From positions 1 through 64,000 of the forward strand of contig CAKTTY010000007.1 in NCBI GenBank assembly GCA_934617065.1: a stretch of DNA of 64,000 nt, in the 5' to 3' direction. The notes under the pieces are model-generated. The model made no database searches, was not told the origin of the DNA, and saw only the letters and a program-made list of their open reading frames with translations. Positions 19,211 to 28,559 of this stretch are shown here, in pieces. How positions within the stretch are numbered: position 1 is the first letter of the stretch; the number at the start of each line of letters is the position of its first letter. Source of the stretch: an uncultured Eggerthellaceae bacterium (GTDB lineage: Bacteria > Actinomycetota > Coriobacteriia > Coriobacteriales > Eggerthellaceae). The position numbers and the translations under genes are program-made.

Positions 19211-19639
19211 ATGTCGGTGATCAGGTGTGATGTCGTAGCAAAGAACAAGGTGCTCTTCTCAGGTGAGCTCTACAATGTCATGGTTCCCGGCACCGAAGGT
19301 GAACTGGGTATCATGGAAAACCATGAGCCATTTGTATCCGCCCTTAAGGACGGCGTCATCTGGGCCCGCACCCAGCAGGAGGGCGGCGAAGTTTTGAGCG
19401 CTGCCATCATGGGTGGTTATGTCCAGGTGTTGAAGGACCGCGTCATCGTTATTTGCGACAAGACGCGCCAGATCCAGCGCATCAACGTCGACAGGCTTAA
19501 AAAGGATATTCCTATGCTTGAAGAGAAGATCGCTAACCTCAGCGAGACGAGCATCGTTTCTCGCTCTCTTCTGACGCGTAAGCTGCGCTGGTGTAAGGTT
19601 CAGCTTGCTGCAAAGGAAAAGGAAGACCTGTACAAGTAA
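19211..19639 (+). CDS. atpC: F0F1 ATP synthase subunit epsilon
   Basis: Small rotor subunit that can inhibit ATP hydrolysis. The 142 residues have the N-terminal beta-sandwich (MVPGTEGELGIMENHEP motif) and a C-terminal helical pair. It starts three bases after atpD and ends the operon, whose terminator is about 50 bases downstream. Confidence 0.94.
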   Translation: MSVIRCDVVAKNKVLFSGELYNVMVPGTEGELGIMENHEPFVSALKDGVIWARTQQEGGEVLSAAIMGGYVQVLKDRVIVICDKTRQIQRINVDRLKKDIPMLEEKIANLSETSIVSRSLLTRKLRWCKVQLAAKEKEDLYK

Positions 19640-19690
19640 GGATCATCCACGATTACCTTCAGTTGGTTTTTCTGATCTGTGCCAGAATTG

Positions 19691-19718
19691 AAAGGCGACC
19701 CTACGGGGTCGCCTTTTT
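19691..19718 (+). terminator. Terminator of the ATP synthase operon
   Basis: AAAGGCGACCC and GGGTCGCCTTT form an 11-bp stem around the four-base TACG loop, followed by a T-run. It is about 50 bases after atpC. Confidence 0.9.
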
Positions 19719-19756
19719 TGTTGTCGATGCATCTAACGTTTTCTCGGTGCAGCTGG

Positions 19757-19838
19757 TTATCGATCCAGCAGGCTTTCGATCCAACAGGTTTTTGGCCCAA
19801 CAGCCCCTCGATCAACCAAGCTTTGGGCCCAACGGGCC
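19757..19838. repeat. Degenerate 17-18-base tandem repeats
   Basis: Successive units of the type TTTCGATCCAACAGG (variants TCGATCCAGCAGG, TTGGCCCAACAG, TTGGGCCCAACGG) follow one another about every 17 bases. No coding role is supported. Confidence 0.45.
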
Positions 19839-20252
19839 CTCTCTCCAACTAGGTTAGGCTCCATCGGGAGCCATCTCCATTGAGTATCGTCCCCAGGGTA
19901 ATACTTGGATATGTTCTGTTGTATCCTCGTTCCAACGATGCTGGCTCCCCTTGGTCAGCTGCGGGCTTTTCGGGAGGCATGGGGTATGACTGGGTTGGTG
20001 CTGCGGCATTCTTCGGCTTGCTATTCGTGAGGCACTTTCATTCGCCGTGCTATTTGCTCATGAGGCGTTGGCTGCGTTTGATCGTTCGGGGTCTGGTATG
20101 CTGTCGGGCATTGCCTTGCTCCCCGCTTTCGAATTCGCCGCTCATTAGAACGCATTTTTAGGGTTGATGTCCATAGCGGCAAAAAAGTAGCGCCCCTCCA
20201 CGGCGTTCCGAGCTGCTTCCATGAGACTCGGGCGGTTTGGTGCCTCTGCAGT

Positions 20253-20649
20253 TGGCAAGATATGCGCGCTATGCATGATTTGGGGGTCTCGGACGGGAAA
20301 GGGAACCCTTCATGGCAAGATTATCGCTCGGTGTATTACCAAATGGCTGTTTGCAGGGCTTATCGGATACACGGCATGCAAATCTTGCCAAAACCAGCTC
20401 ATTTTGGATACACAACAGCGATATGTTGCCAGGGAGGGGCATTTTTCCTGTCCGAAGTCCAATTTGGAATACATCAAGTGAAAATCTTGCCACGGATGAG
20501 TGCCTGGGAAAGCTTTGGATGAATATTTTGCCATCGCCGACCGGCGGAGAGCGCTTCACGGCGAGATCTTGCCGTAGCCGACCGTTAGAGAACGCTTCAC
20601 GGCGAGATCTTGCCATCGCCGATCACTCCGGAATATGCCTTGGCAAGAT
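20253..20649. repeat. Phased array of ATCTTGCCA motifs
   Basis: ATCTTGCCA or close variants end at 20390, 20431, 20492, 20533, 20574 and 20615, i.e. at intervals of 41, 61, 41, 41 and 41 bases. The last two 41-base units are near-identical over GCTTCACGGCGAGATCTTGCC. Inverted copies (TGGCAAGAT) stand outside the array at 20253, 20313 and 20641. The spacing is close to 4 or 6 helical turns, and 41 is not a multiple of three, so a coding repeat is unlikely. Confidence 0.65.
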
Positions 20650-20736
20650 AACGTTGCAGCCATACCCTCCAGAGGTAGCGAGCTCCAGCTAGAGGCAGTG
20701 AGTTTCAATTGCTGAGGACGGGACCGCGCCCCAGGA

Positions 20737-20815
20737 GCAAGCTCCCCGCGGGCAGGTCTGTCTACCAGTACGTTGACCGCGAGCGGGCAAACCGCTGCAA
20801 GCTCCCCGCGCGCAG
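20737..20815. repeat. 19-base near-direct repeat, 60-base spacing
   Basis: GCAAGCTCCCCGCG(G/C)GCAG occurs at 20737-20755 and again at 20797-20815; the intervening sequence does not repeat. Confidence 0.6.
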
Positions 20816-21015
20816 CCCCTTTAATTGCGTTTGGGCACCCTCGTATCTTTCGCCTATTTCGCGCCTGAGGGCGCTTTCATTTCTCGGCTCTTGTTCATTA
20901 ACCGAACAAGAACTGTTGATTTGATTGCAAGTCTGCCTTTTTGAGCATTCGATGGCACAATAAGTGCGATAAGTGTTTCGAGGTTGCGCATTTGCGCACA
21001 GCATAGGAGACGTAC

Positions 21016-24000
21016 ATGGCATTTGCTCATTTACACTGCCACACTGAGTATTCTCTGCTTGACGGTGCTACCCACATCTATGACATGGTTAAGCGCGCAG
21101 CCGATTTGGGCATGCCTGCCGTAGCTATCACCGACCACGGTGTTATGTCTGGCGTTCCGGAACTCGACGAAGCTTGCCGCAAGGTCAAAAAAGAAACTGG
21201 CAAGTGGGTTAAGCCTATTTTTGGTTGCGAGATCTACTTCACCACCGACAGCGAGCTGAAGAAGCAAAAGCAGAAGCTTCACCATATGATCCTTCTGGCC
21301 AAGAACAATACGGGTTATCACAACCTGTTGAAACTGGTTAGCGAATCGCACGTAGACAATTTCTATTATCGTCCGCGCACCACATTTGAGATGCTCCAGA
21401 AGTATTCTGAGGGCATTATCGCTACCAGTGCGTGCATCGCAGGTATTATTCCTCGCTGTATCGATGACGGGGCGTTTGCTGAGGCCAAGGAGTGGGCGCA
21501 GAAATTTGCTGCACTCTACGAGCCCGGTGATTTTTATATCGAGCTTCAGGATCAAGGCATTACCACCAATGCGGGCATGTCCCAGTACGAAATGAACTGC
21601 AAGCTTACCCAGCTTGCTCGCGAGCTAGGCCTGCAAACTATTGCCACCAACGACTTCCATTACCTTACGCAGGAAGACGCAATGGCGCAGGACGTTATGC
21701 TCTGCATCGGCACCAACGCCACGATCACGCAGGAAAAGCGCTTCAAGTTCCCGAACGACCAGTTCTACATGAAGACCGAGGAAGAGATGCGCCAAGCGCT
21801 GAAAGACTTCCCCGAGGCGTGCGACAACACGGTTCTGCTCGCCGAAAAGTGCAATGTTGAACTGGAGCGAGACGAAATTCTCCCGCGTTTTCCGTTGCCC
21901 GAAGGCTATACCGAAGAAATGCTCTTCCGCGAAGAGATCGAAAAGGGCCTCGAGCATCGCTATGGACCCGATTGGCGCAATGTCGTTATTGCCGACAACA
22001 CCGGCAAGGAAAAGTCGGTTCTGGAACAGTACGAATACGAAGCCGACATCATCGTTCAGCAGGGCTTCCCAGCTTACTTCCTTATCGTTCAGGAGTATAT
22101 CCGCTGGGCTCGTGAAAATGGCATCGGCGTAGGTCCCGGTCGTGGTTCTGCAGCAGGATCGCTCTGCACGTACGCTATGGGTATCACCGACCTTGACCCC
22201 ATCAAGAACGGCTTGATGTTCGAACGCTTCCTCAACCCCGAACGTGTTGAGATGCCCGATATCGACGTCGACTTCGACGATCAGCATCGTCAGGACGTTA
22301 TCGAGCATATTCGCGAATTCTATGGCGAAGACCATGTTGCAGGCGTTATCACGTTCGGCAAGTTGCAGGCGAAGAACGCTGTGCGCGATGCTGCACGTGT
22401 TCTGGACTATCCCTATGCTGTGGGAGACCGCATCTGCAAACTTATCGGCGGCGAGCTGGGCATCACCATCGATGGTGCGCTTGAGACCAACCCCGACCTG
22501 AAAAAAGCCTACGATACCGAAGAAGACGTTAAGCGCGTTATAGACGCCGCGAAGTCTATCGAGGGTCATGTGCGCGGCGAAGGTGTGCATGCATGCGCAA
22601 CCATCATCTGCCGCGACCCCATGAGCGATCATGTTCCCATGAAGCGCGATACCAAGGGCGGCGGCATCATCACCCAGTACGATGGCCACTATACGCCCGA
22701 CCTGGGCCTGCTCAAGATGGACTTCCTTGGTCTGCGTACCTTGGGCGTGCTTTCGCGTGCCTGCAACAATATCGAGGCAACCACGGGCGAAAAGCTTCTC
22801 CCGGAAGAAATTCCCATTGAAGATGATCGCGCGTTTGCATTGATGCGTGGCGAGCTTCGAAAGAACGGAATGCCCCTCAACATGGATGGTTTGTTCCAGG
22901 TTGAAGGCGCGCTGTATGTGAGCTTGTTCGCTCAGATTCCGCCAGAGCGCTTCTCTGACGTTGTGGCTTCTATTGCTCTTAACCGCCCAGGCCCGCTCGA
23001 GTCTGGCATGGTCGAAGACTACGTAAAGGTTGTACAAGGCAAGAGCCCCGTTCACTATTACGACGATCGTCTGCGTCCTATCCTGGAAGAAACCTACGGC
23101 ACGATGGTGTACCAGGAACAGATCATGCAGGTGTCCATGGTCATGAGCGGTTTTTCTGCTGGCAAGGCAGACAAGCTGCGTAAGGCAATGGGCAAGAAGA
23201 AGCTCGATGTTATGCGCGAGCTTCAAGAAGACTGGAACAATGGCGCGGTAGAAAACGGCTATTCGCTCGACATTGCCAAAGAGATTTGGGAAGACGCCGA
23301 GAAGTTCGCAAAGTACGCGTTCAATAAATCGCACTCTGCGGCATATGCACTGCTCGTTATGCGTACGGCATATCTGAAGGCGCATTATCCGAATGAGTAC
23401 ATGGCTGCCGTGCTGTCCAGCTACATGGGCAACAACGATCGCCTGATCAAGTACATTGCGAGCTGCAACCGCAGCGGCATTCCCGTTTTGCCGCCTGACG
23501 TTAACTCGTCCAACCTGGAATTCACCCCGCTTGAAGAGGGGATTCGTTTTGGCTTGGCGGGCGTTCGCGGCGTAGGCGAAAAGGTGGCTCAGTGCATCAT
23601 CGATGAGCGAGAGAAGAACGGCGAGTTTACCTCATTGCATGATTTCGTGAATCGCGTCGACTCTTCGGCTTATAACCGCAAGACGCTCGAGGCATTGGTG
23701 AAATCAGGAGCGTTCGACTCCACTGGCTATACGCGCAAGCAGCTGATGTATTTTATCGACGAGACGCCCCTCCTTGAAAGCGCAGCGAAGCGTCAGAAGG
23801 ACAAAGCGGCTGGTCAGCTTGATATGTTCAGCATGTTCTCGGATGTAGATGAAAGCTTTAAGGATGATATCCCCGAGCCCGATGGTGTGGAGTGGGACAA
23901 GAAGACCTTGCTCGCCTTCGAGAAGGACATCTTGAAGATGTACGTTTCCGACCACCCGTTGCGACGCTACGAGAACTACCTTTCGCGCACCATGAAATAC

Positions 24001-24534
24001 ACCTTGGGCGAATTGAGCGAGCGAGAGCAGGGCATTAAGTCGGCAACGTTCGCGGGAATGGTTTCCGAGACGAATGTTCGTCGAACCAAGCGCGGCACGC
24101 TGATGGCAAGCTTCACGCTTGAAGACACCTCGGGGCATGTTGAATGCGTTTGCTTCAACTACGACAAGTTCAAAGAAGCCATTCAGGAAGATGCGATTAT
24201 CACCTGCAAGGGCAAGTTCGAAGTAAGCGATCGTGGCAGCCAGATCATCGTGTACGAAGCTGCTCTTCTGGAGCTTTCCGACGAAGACGCCAATGTTGCC
24301 CCGCTTCAGCTTGAATTGAGCATCGCGACGCGCGAGCTTGATTCGGTGACGTCCGATAAGCTGATGCGCATCCTGAAAGATCACCCAGGGAAAGACCCGG
24401 TAGTGCTCTATGTGCGTCAGGCCGACGGACGACGCATGCGCGCCGAGCTGCCCATGACGGCCGATTCGGGCAACCAGCATTTGAAGGCGCACCTGTACGA
24501 CTTGTTCGGACGCACGGTTTGGAGGGCTTCTTAG
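21016..24534 (+). CDS. dnaE: DNA polymerase III subunit alpha (DnaE type)
   Basis: Replicative polymerase, 1172 residues. The N-terminal PHP domain keeps the metal ligands H7, H9, D16, H41 (TDHG), E72 (GCE) and a later DFH pair, so a built-in proofreading activity is plausible. The palm has catalytic D415 and D417 (PDIDVDFDD) and D569 (KMDFLGL). Helix-hairpin-helix and OB-fold regions follow (FRGVGEK-type segment near 855, OB near 1005-1085). ATG 21016 follows AGGAGACG. The stop overlaps the start of truA. Confidence 0.97.
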   Translation: MAFAHLHCHTEYSLLDGATHIYDMVKRAADLGMPAVAITDHGVMSGVPELDEACRKVKKETGKWVKPIFGCEIYFTTDSELKKQKQKLHHMILLAKNNTGYHNLLKLVSESHVDNFYYRPRTTFEMLQKYSEGIIATSACIAGIIPRCIDDGAFAEAKEWAQKFAALYEPGDFYIELQDQGITTNAGMSQYEMNCKLTQLARELGLQTIATNDFHYLTQEDAMAQDVMLCIGTNATITQEKRFKFPNDQFYMKTEEEMRQALKDFPEACDNTVLLAEKCNVELERDEILPRFPLPEGYTEEMLFREEIEKGLEHRYGPDWRNVVIADNTGKEKSVLEQYEYEADIIVQQGFPAYFLIVQEYIRWARENGIGVGPGRGSAAGSLCTYAMGITDLDPIKNGLMFERFLNPERVEMPDIDVDFDDQHRQDVIEHIREFYGEDHVAGVITFGKLQAKNAVRDAARVLDYPYAVGDRICKLIGGELGITIDGALETNPDLKKAYDTEEDVKRVIDAAKSIEGHVRGEGVHACATIICRDPMSDHVPMKRDTKGGGIITQYDGHYTPDLGLLKMDFLGLRTLGVLSRACNNIEATTGEKLLPEEIPIEDDRAFALMRGELRKNGMPLNMDGLFQVEGALYVSLFAQIPPERFSDVVASIALNRPGPLESGMVEDYVKVVQGKSPVHYYDDRLRPILEETYGTMVYQEQIMQVSMVMSGFSAGKADKLRKAMGKKKLDVMRELQEDWNNGAVENGYSLDIAKEIWEDAEKFAKYAFNKSHSAAYALLVMRTAYLKAHYPNEYMAAVLSSYMGNNDRLIKYIASCNRSGIPVLPPDVNSSNLEFTPLEEGIRFGLAGVRGVGEKVAQCIIDEREKNGEFTSLHDFVNRVDSSAYNRKTLEALVKSGAFDSTGYTRKQLMYFIDETPLLESAAKRQKDKAAGQLDMFSMFSDVDESFKDDIPEPDGVEWDKKTLLAFEKDILKMYVSDHPLRRYENYLSRTMKYTLGELSEREQGIKSATFAGMVSETNVRRTKRGTLMASFTLEDTSGHVECVCFNYDKFKEAIQEDAIITCKGKFEVSDRGSQIIVYEAALLELSDEDANVAPLQLELSIATRELDSVTSDKLMRILKDHPGKDPVVLYVRQADGRRMRAELPMTADSGNQHLKAHLYDLFGRTVWRAS

Positions 24535-25382
24535 TGGAACCCGGTAACAACGGCAATGCAATGCAGCAGGCAGCCGAAGAGGGGAAGGGCGAGGTAATCC
24601 TTTCCCTCTTGGTTTCGTACAACGGGGAGCCCTTTGCTGGTTTTGCGCGTCAGCCTGGTCAGCTTACGGTTCAGGGGAGCATCGAAGAGGCGCTGGGACT
24701 GGTGTTCCGTCGCCCTATCGAAACGGTATGCGCGGGACGCACCGATTCGGGCGTTCATGCGCGTGGTCAGGTGGTGAGCTTCTCTCTTTCGGAAGAGGAA
24801 CTTGCTTGTCGCAGCGAGTTCAAATTGCTGCGATCTCTGAACGCTCTGACCCATGAGGATATTTCGATTAAGTTGGTCCGCCGCCAGGCAAACGATTTCT
24901 CGGCGCGCTTTTCCTGCACGATGCGCGAATACAAGTACTTCATCTGCACCGATGCTTACAAACCTCTTCTGATGAAGGGGTTCTGTTGGCATATTCCCAA
25001 AGAGCTCGATCTTGAGGCCATGCGTGCAGCGGCTGCTTACTTGATAGGCGAACACGACTTCAAGAGCTTCTGCATGGCGGCATCCGCCGAAGGCAAGTCA
25101 ACCATGCGCAATGTGTTCAGCGTCGACGTGTCGCGCGAAGATGCGTGGGGCGAAAACTTGGTGGTTATCACGGTGAAGGGCAACGCCTTTCTCCACTCGA
25201 TGGTGCGAACCATTGTGGGTACGCTGGTGGCGGTTGGCCTTGGGCGGCGCAGGCCGGAATGGATCGCAGAGGTGCTCGAGGCGCGCAATCGCGCGGCGGC
25301 GGGCGAAAATGCGCCGGCGCAGGGCTTGGTGTTCTGGAACGTCAGCTACGAAGGTGAGCGCGTGCATGACCCACTGAAATGA
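24534..25382 (+). CDS. truA: tRNA pseudouridine synthase A
   Basis: Makes pseudouridine at positions 38-40 of the tRNA anticodon stem. GTG 24534 is the start: GGAGGG ends seven bases upstream, and the GTG shares one base with the dnaE stop. This gives 282 residues. The catalytic aspartate is D71 in CAGRTDSGVHARGQ. FSARFSC, REYKYFI and FLHSMVRTIVGTL are family segments. The first 20 residues are an acidic, Gln/Asn-rich extension. Expression is probably coupled to dnaE. Confidence 0.94.
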   Translation: MEPGNNGNAMQQAAEEGKGEVILSLLVSYNGEPFAGFARQPGQLTVQGSIEEALGLVFRRPIETVCAGRTDSGVHARGQVVSFSLSEEELACRSEFKLLRSLNALTHEDISIKLVRRQANDFSARFSCTMREYKYFICTDAYKPLLMKGFCWHIPKELDLEAMRAAAAYLIGEHDFKSFCMAASAEGKSTMRNVFSVDVSREDAWGENLVVITVKGNAFLHSMVRTIVGTLVAVGLGRRRPEWIAEVLEARNRAAAGENAPAQGLVFWNVSYEGERVHDPLK

Positions 25383-25467
25383 GCGTTATAGACGAGAGAG
25401 GCAATGAGGAGTTTTCGGTACCGTTAGTTCGTTAAGAACGCCGCCCGTCCTTCTCTCAAAACCTCTA

Positions 25468-25555
25468 TAAACGTTTACGCTATAGTAGCCACTATTACAA
25501 TCATGTTTCATAAGTGTCTAAGGCGCATAGCGGCGCCTAGTGGGCGTAAAGCCCA
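25468..25555 (+). promoter_or_regulatory. Probable promoter/operator region of the symporter gene
   Basis: A 10-base palindrome TAAACGTTTA (25468-25477) lies just before TATAGT (25481-25486), a likely -10 box. Downstream are the 13-mer CGCCTAGTGGGCG (25534-25546), also found near 53.1 kb, and a TGGGC/GCCCA hairpin (25541-25555). Confidence 0.35.
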
Positions 25556-25594
25556 TGTATGACTTCCCGCATGCGCGGGATAGAAGGAGAGTGT

Positions 25595-26989
25595 ATGTCA
25601 ACCTCAACCGAGTCTGCTCAGTTAGCCGGTCGAGCCTCCTGGTCGGGCAAACTGGCGTTTGTTCTTTCGGCGGCAGCATCAGCTGTTGGCCTGGGAGCGA
25701 TGTGGCGCTTCCCGTATTTGGCGGCCAAGTACGGCGGCGGCATGTTCCTGTTTGTATATTTGGTCTTGGTATTCACCATCGGCATTTCTTTGCTGCTTTT
25801 GGAAAATGCTCTTGGTCGTAAAACGGGACAGAGCGCTATCGGTGCCTTCAAGGCGTTCGGCAAGAAGTTTACGTTCATCGGCGTTCTTATGTCTGCCGTG
25901 CCGTTCATCATCGTGCCGTACTACTGCGTAATCGGTGGTTGGGTAACGAAGTACCTTGCAGCATATGCAGGTGGCGAAGCGGGTGCTCTTGTTGATGGTG
26001 GCACCTATTTCACGAACTTCATCAGCAATGGCCCTGAAAGCATTCTGTTCATGCTTATCTTCATGGTCATCACCTACTTCATTGTGGGTATGGGCGTTAA
26101 TAACGGCCTCGAGAAGGCAAACTTCATCATGATGCCCGCGCTTATCGTTGTAGCAGCAATTCTTGCGGTGTATGCGCTTACCATGCCTGGGGCAATCGAC
26201 GGTCTTGCTTTCTACCTTGTTCCCGATTTCAGCAAATTCTCTCCCGAGCTCGTAATTGCGGCATTGGGTCAGACGTTCTTCACGCTTTCGCTGGCAATGG
26301 GCATTATGGTTACCTACGGCTCCTACCTCGATAAGGCAACCAAGCTCACTTCCAGCGTTGCCCAGATCGCGGGTTCGACGTTCGGTGTTTCGCTTCTCGC
26401 TGGCTTCATGATCATTCCTGCAACGTTTGCCGCTATGGGCTCTGGCGAAGCGGTTGCTCAAAACTCCGGCCCCTCTCTTATGTTCATCGTTCTGCCTCAG
26501 GTGTTTGAGGGTATGGGCAGCTTTGCCCCTGTTGTGGGTGTCGGCTTCTTCGTCTTGGTTTTGTTTGCTGCACTTACTAGCGCTCTTTCTTTAGTGGAAA
26601 CCTGCACTTCCATCATTCAGGACGCAACCCATTGCTCTCGTGGCAAGGCCCTTGCCACGGTAATCGTGTGGACTACGCTTATGGGCCTCTTCGTTACTCT
26701 GGGATATAGCTCCCTTTCGTTCATTGAGCCTCTGGGCGCGGGAACCTCTATCCTCGACTTCCTCGACTTCATCTCCAATTCGGTAATGATGCCTATCGTG
26801 GCATTACTGACCTGCATCTTCATTGGCTGGATTGTTGGCCCGAAGATGATCGAAGAAGAAGTTATGCTTTCCTCTCGATTCAGGCTGCGTAAGGTATGGG
26901 TCTTCATGATCAAGTACCTTGCCCCCGTTGCGCTGGTGGTTATCCTGGTGGCCTACGTGGCACAGACCTTCGGCTTCTTCAGCATGTAA
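25595..26989 (+). CDS. Sodium-dependent transporter, neurotransmitter:sodium symporter (NSS/SLC6) family
   Basis: A 464-residue membrane protein with 11-12 hydrophobic helices, a LeuT-fold Na+-coupled amino-acid importer. ATG 25595 follows AGAAGGAGA. Helix 1 has the unwound substrate/Na+ region AVGLGAMWRFPYLAAKYGGG, close to the family's GLGNVWRFPY with Ala in place of Asn. Helices 6 and 8 (FTLSLAMGIMVTYGSYL, ALTSALSLVE) are recognisable. Substrate not determinable; tryptophan, alanine or branched-chain amino acids are known for relatives. The stop codon abuts repeat copy 2. Confidence 0.9.
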   Translation: MSTSTESAQLAGRASWSGKLAFVLSAAASAVGLGAMWRFPYLAAKYGGGMFLFVYLVLVFTIGISLLLLENALGRKTGQSAIGAFKAFGKKFTFIGVLMSAVPFIIVPYYCVIGGWVTKYLAAYAGGEAGALVDGGTYFTNFISNGPESILFMLIFMVITYFIVGMGVNNGLEKANFIMMPALIVVAAILAVYALTMPGAIDGLAFYLVPDFSKFSPELVIAALGQTFFTLSLAMGIMVTYGSYLDKATKLTSSVAQIAGSTFGVSLLAGFMIIPATFAAMGSGEAVAQNSGPSLMFIVLPQVFEGMGSFAPVVGVGFFVLVLFAALTSALSLVETCTSIIQDATHCSRGKALATVIVWTTLMGLFVTLGYSSLSFIEPLGAGTSILDFLDFISNSVMMPIVALLTCIFIGWIVGPKMIEEEVMLSSRFRLRKVWVFMIKYLAPVALVVILVAYVAQTFGFFSM

Positions 26990-27232
26990 GTGGGAATATA
27001 GGGACAGGTCCCATTTTCCCACTTTGGGAATCGGCGGCCCTTCCTGCATTGCCCTCGCCTTGTTTCCGGAAGCGGGAACATAGGGGCGGGTCCCGTTTTC
27101 CCGCCTGGTAAACAGAGCCCTGCTTGCGACTAGCATCGCAAGCAGGGCTTTTTCTTTGTGTGCCATTTCTGGGTGGGAAAACGGGACCTGTCCCGAAAAC
27201 TGGGAAAATGGGACCTGTCCCTATATTCCCAG
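26990..27232. repeat. Dispersed REP-like element, copy 2 (nested inverted units)
   Basis: Two forward units (26990-27022, 27072-27104) and two reverse units (27173-27194 shortened, 27200-27232) bracket a terminator hairpin. The first begins at the base after the symporter stop. About 80 bases around the hairpin (27111-27194) match copy 3 at 29748-29830 closely. Confidence 0.85.
27116..27153 (+). terminator. Symporter terminator inside the repeat element
   Basis: A 14-bp perfect stem (AGCCCTGCTTGCGA and its complement) with a six-base loop, followed by TTTTTC. Confidence 0.9.
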
Positions 27233-27330
27233 TCATTGAGGCTGCGCGACTTATGCCCCTTTCGGGTGTTCTCTCTTTGGGTGGTATGATGGAATGCGTA
27301 CAAAAATGAGAACCCTATCAAGGAGCAAAC

Positions 27331-28395
27331 GTGTCCCTTTCCATTGGCATTGTTGGCCTGCCGAACGTTGGCAAGTCTTCTCTGTTCACCGCCCTTACGA
27401 AGAAGAGCGGATTTGCTGCAAACTATCCTTTTGCAACCATCGAGCCCAATGTTGGCTTGGTTCCCGTTCCCGATAAACGCCTTGACGGCCTTGCCGCCAT
27501 CGATCACCCGGCGAAGATCATCCCTGCAACGGTGGAGTTCGTTGATATTGCAGGTTTGGTTGCCGGTGCTTCTCAGGGTGAAGGTTTGGGCAACAAATTC
27601 TTGGCGAATATCCGCGAAACGGACGCTATCTGCGAAGTGGTTCGCTTCTTCAGCGATCCGAACGTAGAGCACGTATCCAAGAAGGTTGACCCGCAAAGCG
27701 ACGTTGAAACCATCAAAACCGAACTGATCCTTGCCGATATCGCCACCATCGAAAAGGCGCTGCCTCGCTTGGAGAAGGAAGGTAAGCGCTATAAGGAAAA
27801 GGCCATCAATTTCGAAGTTGCCCAGAAAGTACTCGAGGGCCTGAACGAAGGCAAGCGCGCTTTGCAGCTCGACCTTTCCGAAGAAGAGCAGGATGCCATT
27901 CGCGAGCTGTGCCTGCTTACCATGAAGCCCATGCTCTACATCGCCAATGTGGACGAAGATAAGGTTAATGCCGAACTTCCCGAAATCGATGGGCAGCAGC
28001 CCGTGCCCATCAGCGCGAAGATCGAAGCCGACTTGGCCGAGCTCGATGCTGAAGAGGCTGCCATTTTCATGGAAGAGCTTGGCTTGGACGAGTCGGGCCT
28101 TTCCCGCCTTATTCGCGAGGCATACAAGCTGCTGGGTCTTCAGAGCTATTTCACCAGCGGTGAAACCGAAACGCGCGCCTGGACCATTCCCGTAGGCGCG
28201 AAGGCCCCTCAGGCTGCTGGCGTTATCCATTCTGATTTCGAGCGCGGCTTCATCAAGGCAGAAACCGCTTCATATGAAGACTACGTTGCCCTTGGCGGTG
28301 AAAAGGGTTGTCGCGATGCCGGCAAGCTTCGCCAGGAAGGAAAAGATTACGTCGTGCAAGATGGCGATGTAATGCATTTCAAGTTCAACGTGTAA
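27331..28395 (+). CDS. ychF: Redox-regulated ATPase YchF (Obg-like)
   Basis: TRAFAC-class P-loop NTPase that prefers ATP, associates with ribosomes and is linked to stress control. The 354 residues start at GTG 27331 after AAGGAGC. The P-loop is GLPNVGKSS (9-17), DIAGLV is the G3 motif, and the C-terminal TGS domain ends with the QDGDVMHFKFNV signature. Family NKxE is replaced by NVDED, as expected for YchF. Monocistronic, with its own terminator. Confidence 0.97.
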   Translation: MSLSIGIVGLPNVGKSSLFTALTKKSGFAANYPFATIEPNVGLVPVPDKRLDGLAAIDHPAKIIPATVEFVDIAGLVAGASQGEGLGNKFLANIRETDAICEVVRFFSDPNVEHVSKKVDPQSDVETIKTELILADIATIEKALPRLEKEGKRYKEKAINFEVAQKVLEGLNEGKRALQLDLSEEEQDAIRELCLLTMKPMLYIANVDEDKVNAELPEIDGQQPVPISAKIEADLAELDAEEAAIFMEELGLDESGLSRLIREAYKLLGLQSYFTSGETETRAWTIPVGAKAPQAAGVIHSDFERGFIKAETASYEDYVALGGEKGCRDAGKLRQEGKDYVVQDGDVMHFKFNV

Positions 28396-28417
28396 GCGCT
28401 TTTTACGCAGCGTGACC

Positions 28418-28453
28418 AAAGGCCTCCCGGAAAACTCCAGGAGGCCTTTTTAC
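28418..28453 (+). terminator. Rho-independent terminator of ychF
   Basis: AAAGGCCTCC and GGAGGCCTTT make a 10-bp stem with a 12-base loop, followed by T-rich sequence. Confidence 0.9.
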
Positions 28454-28559
28454 GTGCGCGTAGTTTTGCGATACCCTGAAATCAACTGAATCAAAGCACG
28501 TTGGCTTTATGCGGCATAGGGGACAAAGCGTCGTAGCCAACGAAGACAGGAGGGGTGTC

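Larger units (their letters stand above)
19640..21015. other. 1.4-kb gene-free, repeat-rich interval between atpC and dnaE
   Basis: No ORF here has a believable start and composition. The interval holds the atp terminator, degenerate 17-base repeats (19757-19838), a phased ATCTTGCCA array (20253-20649) and a 19-base near-direct repeat 60 bases apart (20737 and 20797). The dnaE promoter must be near the right end, where AT content rises (20930-20980). Confidence 0.6.

Noticed and set aside
20253-20649. CRISPR array
   Set aside because: Regular spacing exists, but the conserved part is only about 9 bases in most units, spacing is 41 not about 60-75, and there are no cas genes.
20312-20692. 126-codon ORF across the phased array
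   Set aside because: The 41-base repeat changes frame every unit, so the peptide is not a repeat protein, and no ribosome site is present.
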